This document shows, one piece after another, positions 51,988 to 60,392 of a DNA stretch of 64,000 nucleotides. Under the pieces are notes generated by a model. That model was given only the letters and a program-made list of their open reading frames with translations, made no database searches and was not told the DNA's origin. A program made the translations under genes and the position numbers. The stretch's first letter is position 1. Each line of letters opens with the position of its first letter. Origin of the DNA: Micromonospora endolithica (GTDB lineage: Bacteria; Actinomycetota; Actinomycetes; Mycobacteriales; Micromonosporaceae); contig NZ_RBAK01000008.1 in the NCBI RefSeq assembly GCF_003626595.1, positions 186,001 through 250,000 on the forward strand, in the 5' to 3' direction.

Positions 51988-52971
51988 GTGAAACTGCTCG
52001 TCACCGGTGGTGCCGGCTTCATCGGCAGCGTGGTGACCCGGATGCTGCTCGACGCCGGACACCAGGTCGTCGTCCTGGACGACCTGCGCACCGGTCACCG
52101 GCCGGCACTCGCTCCCGAGGCGACCCACGTCGAGGCCTCCATCCACGAAGCCGCCCGGGTCCTCACGCCGGACGCCGGCTTCGACGGCGTCCTGCACTTC
52201 GCCGCCCTGATCGCCGCCGGGGAGTCGATGGTCCGACCGGAGCTCTACTGGCACAACAACACCGTCGGCTCGCTCGCGCTGCTCGACGCGGTCCGCGCCG
52301 CCGGGGTGCCCCGGCTGGTCTTCTCCTCCACCGCCGCCGTCTACGGCAACCCCACCGAGCTGCCCATCCCGGAGACCGCGGTCAAGGCCCCCACCAACAC
52401 GTACGGCGCCACCAAGCTCGCCGTCGACATGGCGCTCACCTCCGAGGCGATCGGGCACGGTCTGGCCGCCGTGTCCCTGCGCTACTTCAACGTGGCCGGC
52501 GCTCACCTCGACGGCGACATCGCGCTCGGCGAACGACACGACCCGGAGACCCACCTCATCCCCATCGCGCTGGAGGTGGCCGCCGGCCGGCGGGAGAAGC
52601 TTCAACTCTTCGGCGACGACTACCCCACCGTGGACGGCACCTGCGTCCGCGACTACATCCACGTCGCCGACCTGGCCCGCGCCCACCTGCTCGCCCTCGA
52701 CGCCGCCACGCCCGGCCAGCACCGCATCTACAACCTGGGCAACGGCAACGGCTTCACCAACCGGCAGGTCGCCGACGTGGTCCGCGAGGTCACCGGCCAC
52801 CCGGTCCCGGTCGAGGTGGCACCCCGCCGGGAGGGTGACCCGGCCGAGCTGGTCGCCTCGTCCCGGTTGGCCCGTGAGGAGCTGGGCTGGGTACCGCAGA
52901 AGCCGACCCTGCACGACATGGTCGGTGACGCCTGGGCGTTCTACCGCACCCACGTGCTGGCGGACCGGTGA
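51988..52971 (+). CDS. galE: UDP-glucose 4-epimerase
   Basis: It interconverts UDP-glucose and UDP-galactose. The 327-residue SDR protein has the NAD-binding VTGGAGFIGS at residues 5-14, FSSTAAVYG, and the catalytic Y-x3-K (TYGATKLAVD). GTG 51988 was chosen because GGAGGA lies about 7 nt upstream; ATG 51949 is possible but less well supported. It overlaps galK by 4 nt (GTGA). Together they cover part of the Leloir pathway; galT is not in the window. Confidence 0.94.
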   Translation: MKLLVTGGAGFIGSVVTRMLLDAGHQVVVLDDLRTGHRPALAPEATHVEASIHEAARVLTPDAGFDGVLHFAALIAAGESMVRPELYWHNNTVGSLALLDAVRAAGVPRLVFSSTAAVYGNPTELPIPETAVKAPTNTYGATKLAVDMALTSEAIGHGLAAVSLRYFNVAGAHLDGDIALGERHDPETHLIPIALEVAAGRREKLQLFGDDYPTVDGTCVRDYIHVADLARAHLLALDAATPGQHRIYNLGNGNGFTNRQVADVVREVTGHPVPVEVAPRREGDPAELVASSRLAREELGWVPQKPTLHDMVGDAWAFYRTHVLADR

Positions 52972-54152
52972 CCGGCCACCCCGCCGGTCGGGCGGCGACG
53001 GACGTCGCGGAGCGCGCCACCGCCGGCTTCCGTCAGGAGTACGCCGCCGAGCCCGCCGGCCGCTGGGCCGCTCCCGGCCGGGCCAATCTGATCGGCGAGC
53101 ACACCGACTACAACGACGGGTTCGTGCTGCCCTTCGCGCTGTCCCTGCGGACCGTGGTCGCCGCCGCGCCGCAGCCCGGCCGGACGTGGACGGTCTGGTC
53201 GGAGCTGTCCGGCGAGACGGTCACCTTCGGCGCCGAGGACGTCACCGAGCCGGGCCGGGTAACCGACTGGGCCGCGTACGTGGCCGGGGTGGTGTGGGCG
53301 CTGCGCGACGCCGGGCACGACGTCGGAGGCGCCCGGCTGGCGATCGCCTCCGACGTGCCGCTGGGCTCCGGGCTGTCCTCCTCGGCCGCCCTGGAGGCGG
53401 CCGTGCTGGCCGCCCTGGTCGACCTCGGCGACCTCGACCTGCCGGTGGAGAAGCAGCCCCGACTCGCCCAACGGGCGGAGAACGTCTACGTCGGCGCACC
53501 GACCGGGATCATGGACCAGTCCGCGGTGATCCGCTGCCGGGAGGGGCACGCCCTCTTCCTCGACTGCCGGGACGAGTCGGTCGAGCAGATCCCCTTCGAC
53601 CCGGCCGCCGCCGGGCTGACCGTGCTGGTCGTGGACAGCCGCGCCCCGCACCGGCACGCCGACGGCGAGTACGCGGCCCGCCGCCGCTCCTGCGAGCAGG
53701 CCGCCGCCCAGCTCGGCGTACCGGCCCTGCGGGACATCGACGTGACCGGCCTGGACGACGCGCTGGCCCGCCTCGACGACCCGGAGACCCGCCGCCGGGT
53801 CCGTCACGTGGTCACCGAGGACCAGCGCGTCCTGGACACGGTGGCGCTGCTGCGCGCCGGCCGGGTGCGCGAGATCGGCCCCCTGCTGACCGCCTCGCAC
53901 GCCTCCATGCGCGACGACTTCGAGATCACCGTCCCGGAGATCGACACCGCGGTCGAGGCCGCGCTCGCCGCCGGCGCGCTCGGCGCCCGGATGACCGGCG
54001 GCGGCTTCGGCGGCTGCGTCCTCGCACTGGTCGAGGCCGACCGCGCGGACGCCGTCGCGGACGCGGTCACCGCCGCGTACGCCGAGCGCGGCTTCACCGC
54101 CCCCACCCACGTCACCGTCCAACCCGCCCCCGGCGCCACCCGCCTGCGGTGA
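52968..54152 (+). CDS. galK: Galactokinase
   Basis: It phosphorylates galactose at C1. The 394-residue GHMP kinase has the sugar-binding signature APGRANLIGEHTDYNDG, the ATP loop PLGSGLSSSAAL near residue 126-137 and the C-terminal GARMTGGGFGGC. The GTG start overlaps the galE stop. A copy of the dispersed AGGAAGGG repeat begins at its stop codon. Confidence 0.96.
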   Translation: MTGHPAGRAATDVAERATAGFRQEYAAEPAGRWAAPGRANLIGEHTDYNDGFVLPFALSLRTVVAAAPQPGRTWTVWSELSGETVTFGAEDVTEPGRVTDWAAYVAGVVWALRDAGHDVGGARLAIASDVPLGSGLSSSAALEAAVLAALVDLGDLDLPVEKQPRLAQRAENVYVGAPTGIMDQSAVIRCREGHALFLDCRDESVEQIPFDPAAAGLTVLVVDSRAPHRHADGEYAARRRSCEQAAAQLGVPALRDIDVTGLDDALARLDDPETRRRVRHVVTEDQRVLDTVALLRAGRVREIGPLLTASHASMRDDFEITVPEIDTAVEAALAAGALGARMTGGGFGGCVLALVEADRADAVADAVTAAYAERGFTAPTHVTVQPAPGATRLR

Positions 54153-54206
54153 AAGGAAGGGCCCCTTATTAACGCCTGGCGTAGAGGAAGGGCCCCCTTT
54201 TAACAA
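54152..54206 (+). repeat. Copy of the AGGAAGGG dispersed repeat after galK
   Basis: The unit starts at the galK stop codon with AGGAAGGGCCCCTT then TTAACGCCT, a second AGGAAGGGCCCCC and TTTTAACA. It is close to the copies at 1249 and 15270. Confidence 0.8.
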
Positions 54207-54252
54207 CGCCACTCGCGGCGCGCGAGCGCGCACGGCGCGAGCGCGCACGCGG

Positions 54253-54333
54253 GCATGATCGTGCTGGAACATGGAAGTAGTGGCCTCGCATCGAGCGCGG
54301 GGCCACTACTTCATGGATCGAGCGTGATCATGG
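54253..54333. repeat. Nested palindrome between galK and cysN
   Basis: Outer arms GCATGATCGTGCT (54253-54265) and AGCGTGATCATGG (54321-54333) and perfect inner arms GAAGTAGTGGCC (54274-54285) and GGCCACTACTTC (54301-54312) form an 81-bp hairpin. It lies between convergent genes and could be a terminator or a small repeat element. Confidence 0.65.
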
Positions 54334-54377
54334 GGCGCGCACGGCACGGTACGGCGCACGCGGCACCCCCGCGACGG

Positions 54378-55673
54378 TCAGGCGGCTTCGACGATCATGC
54401 CGGCGCCGACCGTACGGTTGGTGGACTCGTCGATGATGACGAAGCCGCCCGTCGTGCGGTTGCGGCGGTACTCGTCGGCGAGTAGCGGGACGGTGGTGCG
54501 CAGCCGTACCCGGCCGATCTCGTTGAGCTTCAACTCGCCGGCCGACTCGTCGCGGTGCAGCGAGTTGATGTCCAGCCGGTAGTGCAGGGCACGCACGATC
54601 GTCCGCGCCGAGCGGGTGGTGTGCTTGATGGCGTACCGGCCGCCGACCTGCAACGGCCGCGTCTCGTCCATCCAGCAGACCATCGCCTCGATGTCCTGGG
54701 CGACGGTGGGGGCGTTGTTCGGACGGCAGATCAGGTCGCCCCGGGAGATGTCGATCTCGTCTTCCAGGCGTACCGTCACCGACATCGGCGGGAACGCCTC
54801 CGTGACCGGCCCGTCGGCGGTCTCCACCGCGGCGATCCGGCTGGTGAAGCCGGACGGCAGCACCATCACCTCGTCGCCCGGCTTGAGCACGCCGGAGGCG
54901 ACCTGACCGGCGTAACCCCGGTAGTCGGTGACGGTGGTCGACTGCGGCCGGATCACGTACTGCACCGGGAACCGGACGTCGACCAGGTTCCGGTCGCTGG
55001 CGATGTGCACCCGCTCCAGATGGTGCAGCAGGGACGGCCCGTCGTACCAGGGCATGTTCTCCGAGCGGGAAACGATGTTGTCGCCCCGCAGCGCCGAGAC
55101 CGGCACCACGGTCAGGTCCGGCGCGTCGAGCTTCGCGGCGAACGCGGTGAACTCGTCGGCGATCCGCTCGAAGACCTCCTGGGACCAGTCGACCAGGTCC
55201 ATCTTGTTGACGCAGAGGACCAGGTGCGGCACCCGCAGCAGCGAGCAGAGGAACGCATGCCGGCGGGACTGCTCGACCAGCCCCTTGCGGGCGTCGACCA
55301 GGATCAGCGCCAGGTCGGCCGTGGACGCCCCGGTGACCATGTTCCGGGTGTACTGGGTGTGCCCCGGGGTGTCGGCGATGATGAACTTCCGCCGGGGGGT
55401 GGCGAAGTAGCGGTACGCCACGTCGATCGTGATGCCCTGCTCCCGCTCGGCCCGCAGGCCGTCGGTGAGCAGCGCCAGGTTGGTGTATTCGTCGCCACGG
55501 GCCGCGCTGACCGCCTCCACGGCGGCGAGCTGGTCGGTGAAGAGCGACTTGGTGTCGTAGAGCAGGCGGCCGATCAGGGTCGACTTGCCGTCGTCGACGC
55601 TGCCGGCGGTCGCGAAGCGCAGCAGGTCCATCGGCCGGGCCGGAGCCTCCGGCGGGAGGATCTCGGTGGTCAT
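54378..55673 (-). CDS. cysN: Sulfate adenylyltransferase subunit 1
   Basis: This GTPase subunit drives APS synthesis by CysD. The 431-residue translation-factor-like protein has G1 AGSVDDGKST, ADTPGHTQYTRNM (G3) and NKMDLVD (G4). There is no fused APS kinase (CysC) domain, and no cysC lies nearby, so APS is probably reduced directly. It starts in a 1-nt overlap with the cysD stop. The convergent galK lies beyond a palindrome. Confidence 0.96.
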   Translation of the reverse strand: MTTEILPPEAPARPMDLLRFATAGSVDDGKSTLIGRLLYDTKSLFTDQLAAVEAVSAARGDEYTNLALLTDGLRAEREQGITIDVAYRYFATPRRKFIIADTPGHTQYTRNMVTGASTADLALILVDARKGLVEQSRRHAFLCSLLRVPHLVLCVNKMDLVDWSQEVFERIADEFTAFAAKLDAPDLTVVPVSALRGDNIVSRSENMPWYDGPSLLHHLERVHIASDRNLVDVRFPVQYVIRPQSTTVTDYRGYAGQVASGVLKPGDEVMVLPSGFTSRIAAVETADGPVTEAFPPMSVTVRLEDEIDISRGDLICRPNNAPTVAQDIEAMVCWMDETRPLQVGGRYAIKHTTRSARTIVRALHYRLDINSLHRDESAGELKLNEIGRVRLRTTVPLLADEYRRNRTTGGFVIIDESTNRTVGAGMIVEAA

Positions 55674-56584
55674 CAGAAGTAGCCCTCCCGCTTGCGGTCC
55701 TCCATGGCGGCCTCGCTGACCCGGTCGTCACCGCGGGTCGCGCCGCGCTCGGTGATCCGGGTGGCGGCGACCTCCTCGATGACCTTCTCGACCGTGTCCG
55801 CGTCGGAGCGGACGGCGGCCGTGCAGGAGGCGTCGCCGACCGTCCGGTAGCGCACCTGGGCCTTGAACCGTTCCTCGCCGGCCCGGGGGTGGAAGAACTC
55901 GTTGACCGCGTACAGCATTCCGTCGCGCTCGATCACCTCGCGCTCGTGCGCGTAGTAGATCGACGGCAGGGCGATCCGCTCCCGGGCGATGTAGTGCCAC
56001 ACGTCCAGCTCGGTCCAGTTCGACAGCGGGAACACCCGGATCGACTCGCCCGGGTGGTGCCGGCCGTTGTAGAGCGACCACAGCTCGGGCCGCTGGTTCT
56101 TCGGGTCCCACTGGCCGAACTCGTCGCGGAAGCTGAACACCCGCTCCTTGGCCCGGGCCTTCTCCTCGTCCCGCCGGGCGCCGCCGAAGAGCGCGTCGAA
56201 GCGGTGCTTCTCCACCGCGTCGAGCAGCACCGGCGTCTGGATCCGGTTGCGGGTGCCGTCCGCCGCCTCGCGGACCAGCCCGGCGGCCAGCGCCTCCGGG
56301 ACGCTCGCCACGACCAGTTGCAGGCCCAGCTCGGCCACCCGCTGGTCCCGGTATTCCAGCACCTCGGGGAAGTTGTGCCCGGTGTCCACGTGCATCACCG
56401 GGAAGGGGATGTTCGCCGGGGCGAACGCCTTCTGGGCCAGCCGCAGCATCACGATCGAGTCCTTGCCGCCGGAGAAGAGCAGCACCGGCCGCTCCATCTC
56501 GGCGACCACCTCGCGCATCACGAAGATGCTCTCGGCCTCCAGCGCGTCGAGGTGCGACACCTGGTAGGCGGCGGGCGAGGTCAT
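55673..56584 (-). CDS. cysD: Sulfate adenylyltransferase subunit 2
   Basis: It forms adenosine 5'-phosphosulfate from ATP and sulfate with the GTPase CysN. The 303-residue PP-loop ATPase has LFSGGKDSIVMLRLA (signature SGGKDS near residue 38-43), HVDTGHNFPE and the conserved C-terminal DRVSEAAMEDRKREGYF. It is first in the cysDN pair; cysQ lies upstream in the same direction, so the three may form a sulfate-assimilation unit. Confidence 0.96.
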   Translation of the reverse strand: MTSPAAYQVSHLDALEAESIFVMREVVAEMERPVLLFSGGKDSIVMLRLAQKAFAPANIPFPVMHVDTGHNFPEVLEYRDQRVAELGLQLVVASVPEALAAGLVREAADGTRNRIQTPVLLDAVEKHRFDALFGGARRDEEKARAKERVFSFRDEFGQWDPKNQRPELWSLYNGRHHPGESIRVFPLSNWTELDVWHYIARERIALPSIYYAHEREVIERDGMLYAVNEFFHPRAGEERFKAQVRYRTVGDASCTAAVRSDADTVEKVIEEVAATRITERGATRGDDRVSEAAMEDRKREGYF

Positions 56585-56653
56585 GACACCGGCTCGATTC
56601 GCAGGCTCATTTCCAGACCTTTCCGGTCGGGCATGTGAAGAACAGCGCTCAGG

Positions 56654-57466
56654 CTACCCGGAATGCTTCTGCAACGCCGCAAGCAACCGACTGGCGAGAT
56701 CCTTGCGGCAGACCAGCAGATCCGGTAGACGCGGATCCGTCTCGTTGTATTTCAGCGCAGAACCGTCGATCCGGGAAGCGTGCAGTCCGGTGGCCGTCGC
56801 CACAGCCACCGGCGCCGCCGAGTCCCACTCGTACTGGCCGCCGGCGTGGATGTACGCGTCCACCTCGCCGGTGACCACCGCGGCGATCTTCGCGCCGGCC
56901 GACCCCATCGGCACCAGGTGCGCGCCCACGTCGTCGGCCAGGTCGGTCAGGAACGCCGGCGGTCGGCTCCGGCTCGCCGCCAGGCGGATCGTCCGTACGC
57001 CGCTGGCGGTCGCCGCCTCGACGGTCATCGGCGGGTACGCCGGCGGGTAGTCGGTCCCCAGCACCCGGTGCTGCGCCGGCAGGCCCACCGCCCCGGCGGT
57101 CAGCCCGTGCGGGCTCGGCGCGTTGCGCGCCCACAGCGCCACGTGCACCGCCCAGTCGGAGCGGCCCTCCTCGGAGAACTCCCGGGTGCCGTCCAGCGGG
57201 TCGATGATCCACACCCGGTCGGCACCCAGCCGGGACACCGATCCGGCCGCCCGCGACCCCTCGTCCTCCTCGGAGAGGACGGCGTCACCCGGCCGCCACG
57301 TCGCCAGCTCGGTCCGGATCAGGTCGTGCGAGGCCTGGTCACCCGCCGCCTTCAACGCCGCGGCGTCGGCGAACCCCATCTCGGTACGCAGATCGAGCAG
57401 CGCCTGCCCGGCCCGGGTCGCCAGCCAGCGGGCGAACGCCCCATCGATGGTCGGAGGACTGCCCAT
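56654..57466 (-). CDS. cysQ: 3'(2'),5'-bisphosphate nucleotidase
   Basis: It removes the 3'-phosphate from PAP made in sulfate metabolism. The 270-residue inositol-monophosphatase-fold protein has metal-binding SEEDEG, the signature WIIDPLDGTREF and YEWDSAAPVAVA. It lies 69 nt upstream of cysD in the same direction, which supports the PAP role over inositol phosphate. The pth gene lies further upstream, separated by 111 nt. Confidence 0.9.
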   Translation of the reverse strand: MGSPPTIDGAFARWLATRAGQALLDLRTEMGFADAAALKAAGDQASHDLIRTELATWRPGDAVLSEEDEGSRAAGSVSRLGADRVWIIDPLDGTREFSEEGRSDWAVHVALWARNAPSPHGLTAGAVGLPAQHRVLGTDYPPAYPPMTVEAATASGVRTIRLAASRSRPPAFLTDLADDVGAHLVPMGSAGAKIAAVVTGEVDAYIHAGGQYEWDSAAPVAVATATGLHASRIDGSALKYNETDPRLPDLLVCRKDLASRLLAALQKHSG

Positions 57467-57577
57467 GCACCTGCTCCCGTCGCCAACTGAACGGCGCCAC
57501 GCGCCAAGGGCGCAGACTACCGGCAGTCGGCCCGGTACCGACCCCCCGGGCCGACCGGATCCACCGCCCGGGACGGT

Positions 57578-58168
57578 TCAGGAGCCGTGGTACAGGTTCT
57601 GCGTGGGCTCCACGCCCCTGGTGACCACCGACTCCACCACATCCGCCGCCCGATCCACCAGGAACTCCAGTTCCTTGCGCTCCGCCGTGCCGAAATCCGA
57701 CAGTACGTAGTCCGCCGGATCCTGTCGCCCCGGCGGCCGACCGATCCCGAACCTCACCCGCACGTACTCCTTCGTGCCCAGCGACTTCGTCATCGACCGC
57801 AGCCCGTTGTGGCCGCCCTCGCCGCCGCCGCACTTCACCCGCAGCTGCCCGTACGCGATGTCCAGCTCGTCGTGCACCGCGACGACCCGGCCCGAGGGCA
57901 CCTTCCAGAACTGGGCCAGCCCGGCCACCGGCCCGCCCGAGAGGTTCATGTAGGTCAGCGGCTTCACCAGCACCAGTTTCGGCCCGCCGAAGCCGAGCCG
58001 GCCCTCGGCCACCTCCGCCACCGCACGCTTGTGCCGGCCGAAGGTGGCGCCGATCCGACGCGCCAGCAGGTCGGCCACCATGAACCCCACGTTGTGCCGG
58101 TTGTTGGCGTACTCCCGGCCCGGGTTGCCCAGGCCGACCACCAGCCACGGCCCCGTCTCGTCCGTCAC
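57578..58168 (-). CDS. pth: Peptidyl-tRNA hydrolase
   Basis: It recycles tRNA from stalled peptidyl-tRNAs. The 196-residue protein has the start VVGLGNPGREYANNRHNVGFM (catalytic His), KPLTYMNLSGGPV, VHDELDIAYGQLRVK (catalytic Asp) and GGEGGHNGLRSM. All conserved residues are present. The rplY gene lies upstream and is separated by a terminator hairpin, so pth probably also has its own promoter. Confidence 0.96.
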   Translation of the reverse strand: MTDETGPWLVVGLGNPGREYANNRHNVGFMVADLLARRIGATFGRHKRAVAEVAEGRLGFGGPKLVLVKPLTYMNLSGGPVAGLAQFWKVPSGRVVAVHDELDIAYGQLRVKCGGGEGGHNGLRSMTKSLGTKEYVRVRFGIGRPPGRQDPADYVLSDFGTAERKELEFLVDRAADVVESVVTRGVEPTQNLYHGS

Positions 58169-58263
58169 CGCCCGTCCCCTCCGCTCTGCCCCGCGGACCC
58201 TCCGGCCCGTCCCTGGTCGTCACTCCCGGCGGGCCGGGGCCACCCCGCGGCCCACCGATACGC

Positions 58264-58297
58264 CGACAGGCGCCCCCGGAACCGGGGACGCCTGTCG
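58264..58297 (-). terminator. rplY terminator hairpin
   Basis: CGACAGGCG (58264-58272) and CGCCTGTCG (58289-58297) enclose a further CCCCGG/CCGGGG stem. The structure lies 19 nt after the rplY stop codon. Confidence 0.75.
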
Positions 58298-58315
58298 CGA
58301 AACGCTGCGGACCGA

Positions 58316-59011
58316 TCAGGCCTCGGTCTTCGCCTCGGTGTTCTCCTCGCCCGCGGCGGCCGGAGCGTCGGCGCCCTCGGAGCCCTCGGTCTCCTCGCCG
58401 ACCTCGGCCTCGGCCTCCTCGGTGGCCGACTCGACCTCGGGCAGGGTGGCCTCGAGCTGCTCGGCGGTCGGCGCGGCGGTCACCGAGGCGACCGTCTGCT
58501 CCGAGTCGGCGGCCAGCTCGACACCGGCCGGCAGCTCCACGTCGGCGGCGGTGACCGTGGAACCGGCCTCCAGGCCCGCGATCGAGGCCTCCAGGTGGTC
58601 CGGGACCTTGGTGGCGTCGGCGGTGACCGACAGGGTGTCGTGGTCGTGCACGATCAGGGTGTCCCGCGCGGCCTCACCGGTCAGCTGGACCGGAACGTCG
58701 ACGGTGACCTTCTCGCCCCGACGGACCAGGATCAGGTCCACGTGCTCGAAGGTGTCCTTGATCGGGTCACGCTGGATCGCCTTCGGCAGCGCCAGCGCCT
58801 GGGTGCCGTCACTGACCTCGATCGCGAAGAGCTGGTTCGCGCCGCCCTTGCGGATCGCGGCCGCGAACTCGCGGGCCGGGAGCGCGATGTGCTTGGGCTT
58901 CTCGCCGTGGCCGTAAAGCACGGCGGGCACCTTGCCGGCCCGGCGGGTACGGCGGGCACCACCCTTGCCGAACTCGGTGCGGGGCTCGGCGCTGATCTTT
59001 ACCTCGGACAC
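58316..59011 (-). CDS. rplY: Ribosomal protein L25 (general stress protein Ctc type)
   Basis: The 231-residue protein has the L25 5S-rRNA-binding domain (EPRTEFGKGGARRTRRAGKVPAVLYGHG) in the first 90 residues, then the TL5/Ctc C-terminal domain. An acidic tail rich in E and A (about residues 190-231) follows. GTG 59011 was chosen because CAGGAG lies upstream. The usual actinobacterial order glmU-prs-rplY-pth is kept. A -10-like TAGACT occurs at 59187-59192 in the long upstream gap. Confidence 0.95.
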   Translation of the reverse strand: MSEVKISAEPRTEFGKGGARRTRRAGKVPAVLYGHGEKPKHIALPAREFAAAIRKGGANQLFAIEVSDGTQALALPKAIQRDPIKDTFEHVDLILVRRGEKVTVDVPVQLTGEAARDTLIVHDHDTLSVTADATKVPDHLEASIAGLEAGSTVTAADVELPAGVELAADSEQTVASVTAAPTAEQLEATLPEVESATEEAEAEVGEETEGSEGADAPAAAGEENTEAKTEA

Positions 59012-59354
59012 GGGGAAACTCCTGATGCTTTCGCTGCGGCGGCTTGTCGTCTGGCGGTGCTGGGGCGAGGGGCTCGCTGGGGCTCATGCGTTCTGAACGA
59101 ATGCCCGGAGCACCGCGTCGATGACGGCGCCTCCGTGCGGTGCTTTTCAGCGGCCCGCCGGGCACCCTCGCCGTGGCAACCGCACCAGTCTACCCGAGCC
59201 GATTCCCGGGTCTCCGGCAGTACCCACCATCGCCGTTCGGCTTTACGGGTGGGGCGAAAACCGACGCCGGCCGGGGGCGCGTCACCCGCCCCCGGCCGTC
59301 GCCCCGCCCTCGGCTCGGACGGTGTCCCGTCCTCAGTTCAGGCAGTGTCCGTCC
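59012..59354 (-). promoter_or_regulatory. prs-rplY intergenic region with promoter and terminator
   Basis: The 343-nt gap holds a probable rplY -10 element TAGACT (minus strand, 59187-59192). The prs terminator follows: GGCCGGGGGCG (59269-59279) with CGCCCCCGGCC (59287-59297), a perfect 11-bp stem with a 7-nt loop. The rest shows no gene. Confidence 0.6.
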
Positions 59355-60335
59355 TCAGCTCAGGCCGCCGAAGAGCGTGGTCACCGACCCGTCGTCGAAC
59401 ACCTCGCGGATCACCCGGGCCAGCAGCGGCGCGATCGACAGCACGGTCAGCTTGTCCAACTGCTTCTCCGGCGGCAGCGGCAGCGTGTTGGTCACCACGA
59501 CCTCGGTGATCGGGCTGTTCTTCAGCCGCTCGGTCGCCGGGTCGGACAGCAGCGCGTGGGTGGACGCCACGATGATCTCCGAAGCGCCGGACTCCTTGAG
59601 GATGTCGGCGGCCTTGGTGATCGTCCCACCGGTGTCGATCATGTCGTCGACGATCAGGCAGACCCGGCCCTCGACCTCACCGACCACCCGGTTGGCGACC
59701 ACCTGGTTCGGCTTCAGCGGGTCCCGCGTCTTGTGGATGAACGCCAGCGGACAGCCGCCCAGCCGGTCCGTCCAGCGCTCGGCCACCCGCACCCGACCCG
59801 AGTCCGGCGCGACCACCGTCATCGGCCGGCCGGCGTACTTGTGCTCCACGTACTCGGCCAGGATGTCCATCGCGAACAGGTGGTCCACCGGCCCGTCGAA
59901 GAAACCCTGGATCTGCGCGGTGTGCAGGTCCACGGTGAGGATCCGGTTCGCGCCGGCCGTCTTCAACAGGTCCGCGATCAGCCGCGCCGAGATCGGCTCC
60001 CGGCCGCGGTGCTTCTTGTCCTGCCGGGCGTACGGGTAGAACGGCAGGACGACGGTGATCCGTTTGGCCGAACCGCGCTTCAACGCGTCGACCATGATCA
60101 GGGTCTCCATGACCCAGGTGTTGACGCCGTGCGTGACCGACTGCACCACGAAGGCGTCCGAACCACGTACCGAGTCCTTGAACCGTACGAAGATCTCGCC
60201 GTTGGCGAACTCGTACGCGTCGGCGGGAGTCGGCGCGACGCCGAGCACCTCACCGATCTCCTTGGCCAACTCCGGGAAACCACGCCCGGAGAAGAGCATC
60301 AGGCTCTTGCGGTTTTCGGCGACGATGCTGCCCAT
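59355..60335 (-). CDS. prs: Ribose-phosphate pyrophosphokinase
   Basis: It makes PRPP, the substrate of upp and of nucleotide synthesis. The 326-residue class I enzyme has FSGRGFPELAKEI, the PRPP-binding DDMIDTGGTI near residue 226-235, and the catalytic flexible loop DKKHRGREPISARL. It lies 57 nt after glmU in the same direction. A strong hairpin follows at 59269-59297. Confidence 0.97.
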   Translation of the reverse strand: MGSIVAENRKSLMLFSGRGFPELAKEIGEVLGVAPTPADAYEFANGEIFVRFKDSVRGSDAFVVQSVTHGVNTWVMETLIMVDALKRGSAKRITVVLPFYPYARQDKKHRGREPISARLIADLLKTAGANRILTVDLHTAQIQGFFDGPVDHLFAMDILAEYVEHKYAGRPMTVVAPDSGRVRVAERWTDRLGGCPLAFIHKTRDPLKPNQVVANRVVGEVEGRVCLIVDDMIDTGGTITKAADILKESGASEIIVASTHALLSDPATERLKNSPITEVVVTNTLPLPPEKQLDKLTVLSIAPLLARVIREVFDDGSVTTLFGGLS

Positions 60336-60392
60336 GGGCCCGTCTGCTCCCGTTGGTCGGTGGTACCCGGCACGGTGGTGGTGGGCCGGGGA

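Noticed and set aside
53244..53499. Arginine/proline-rich minus-strand frame in galK
   Set aside because: Typical shadow composition; galK is intact on the other strand.
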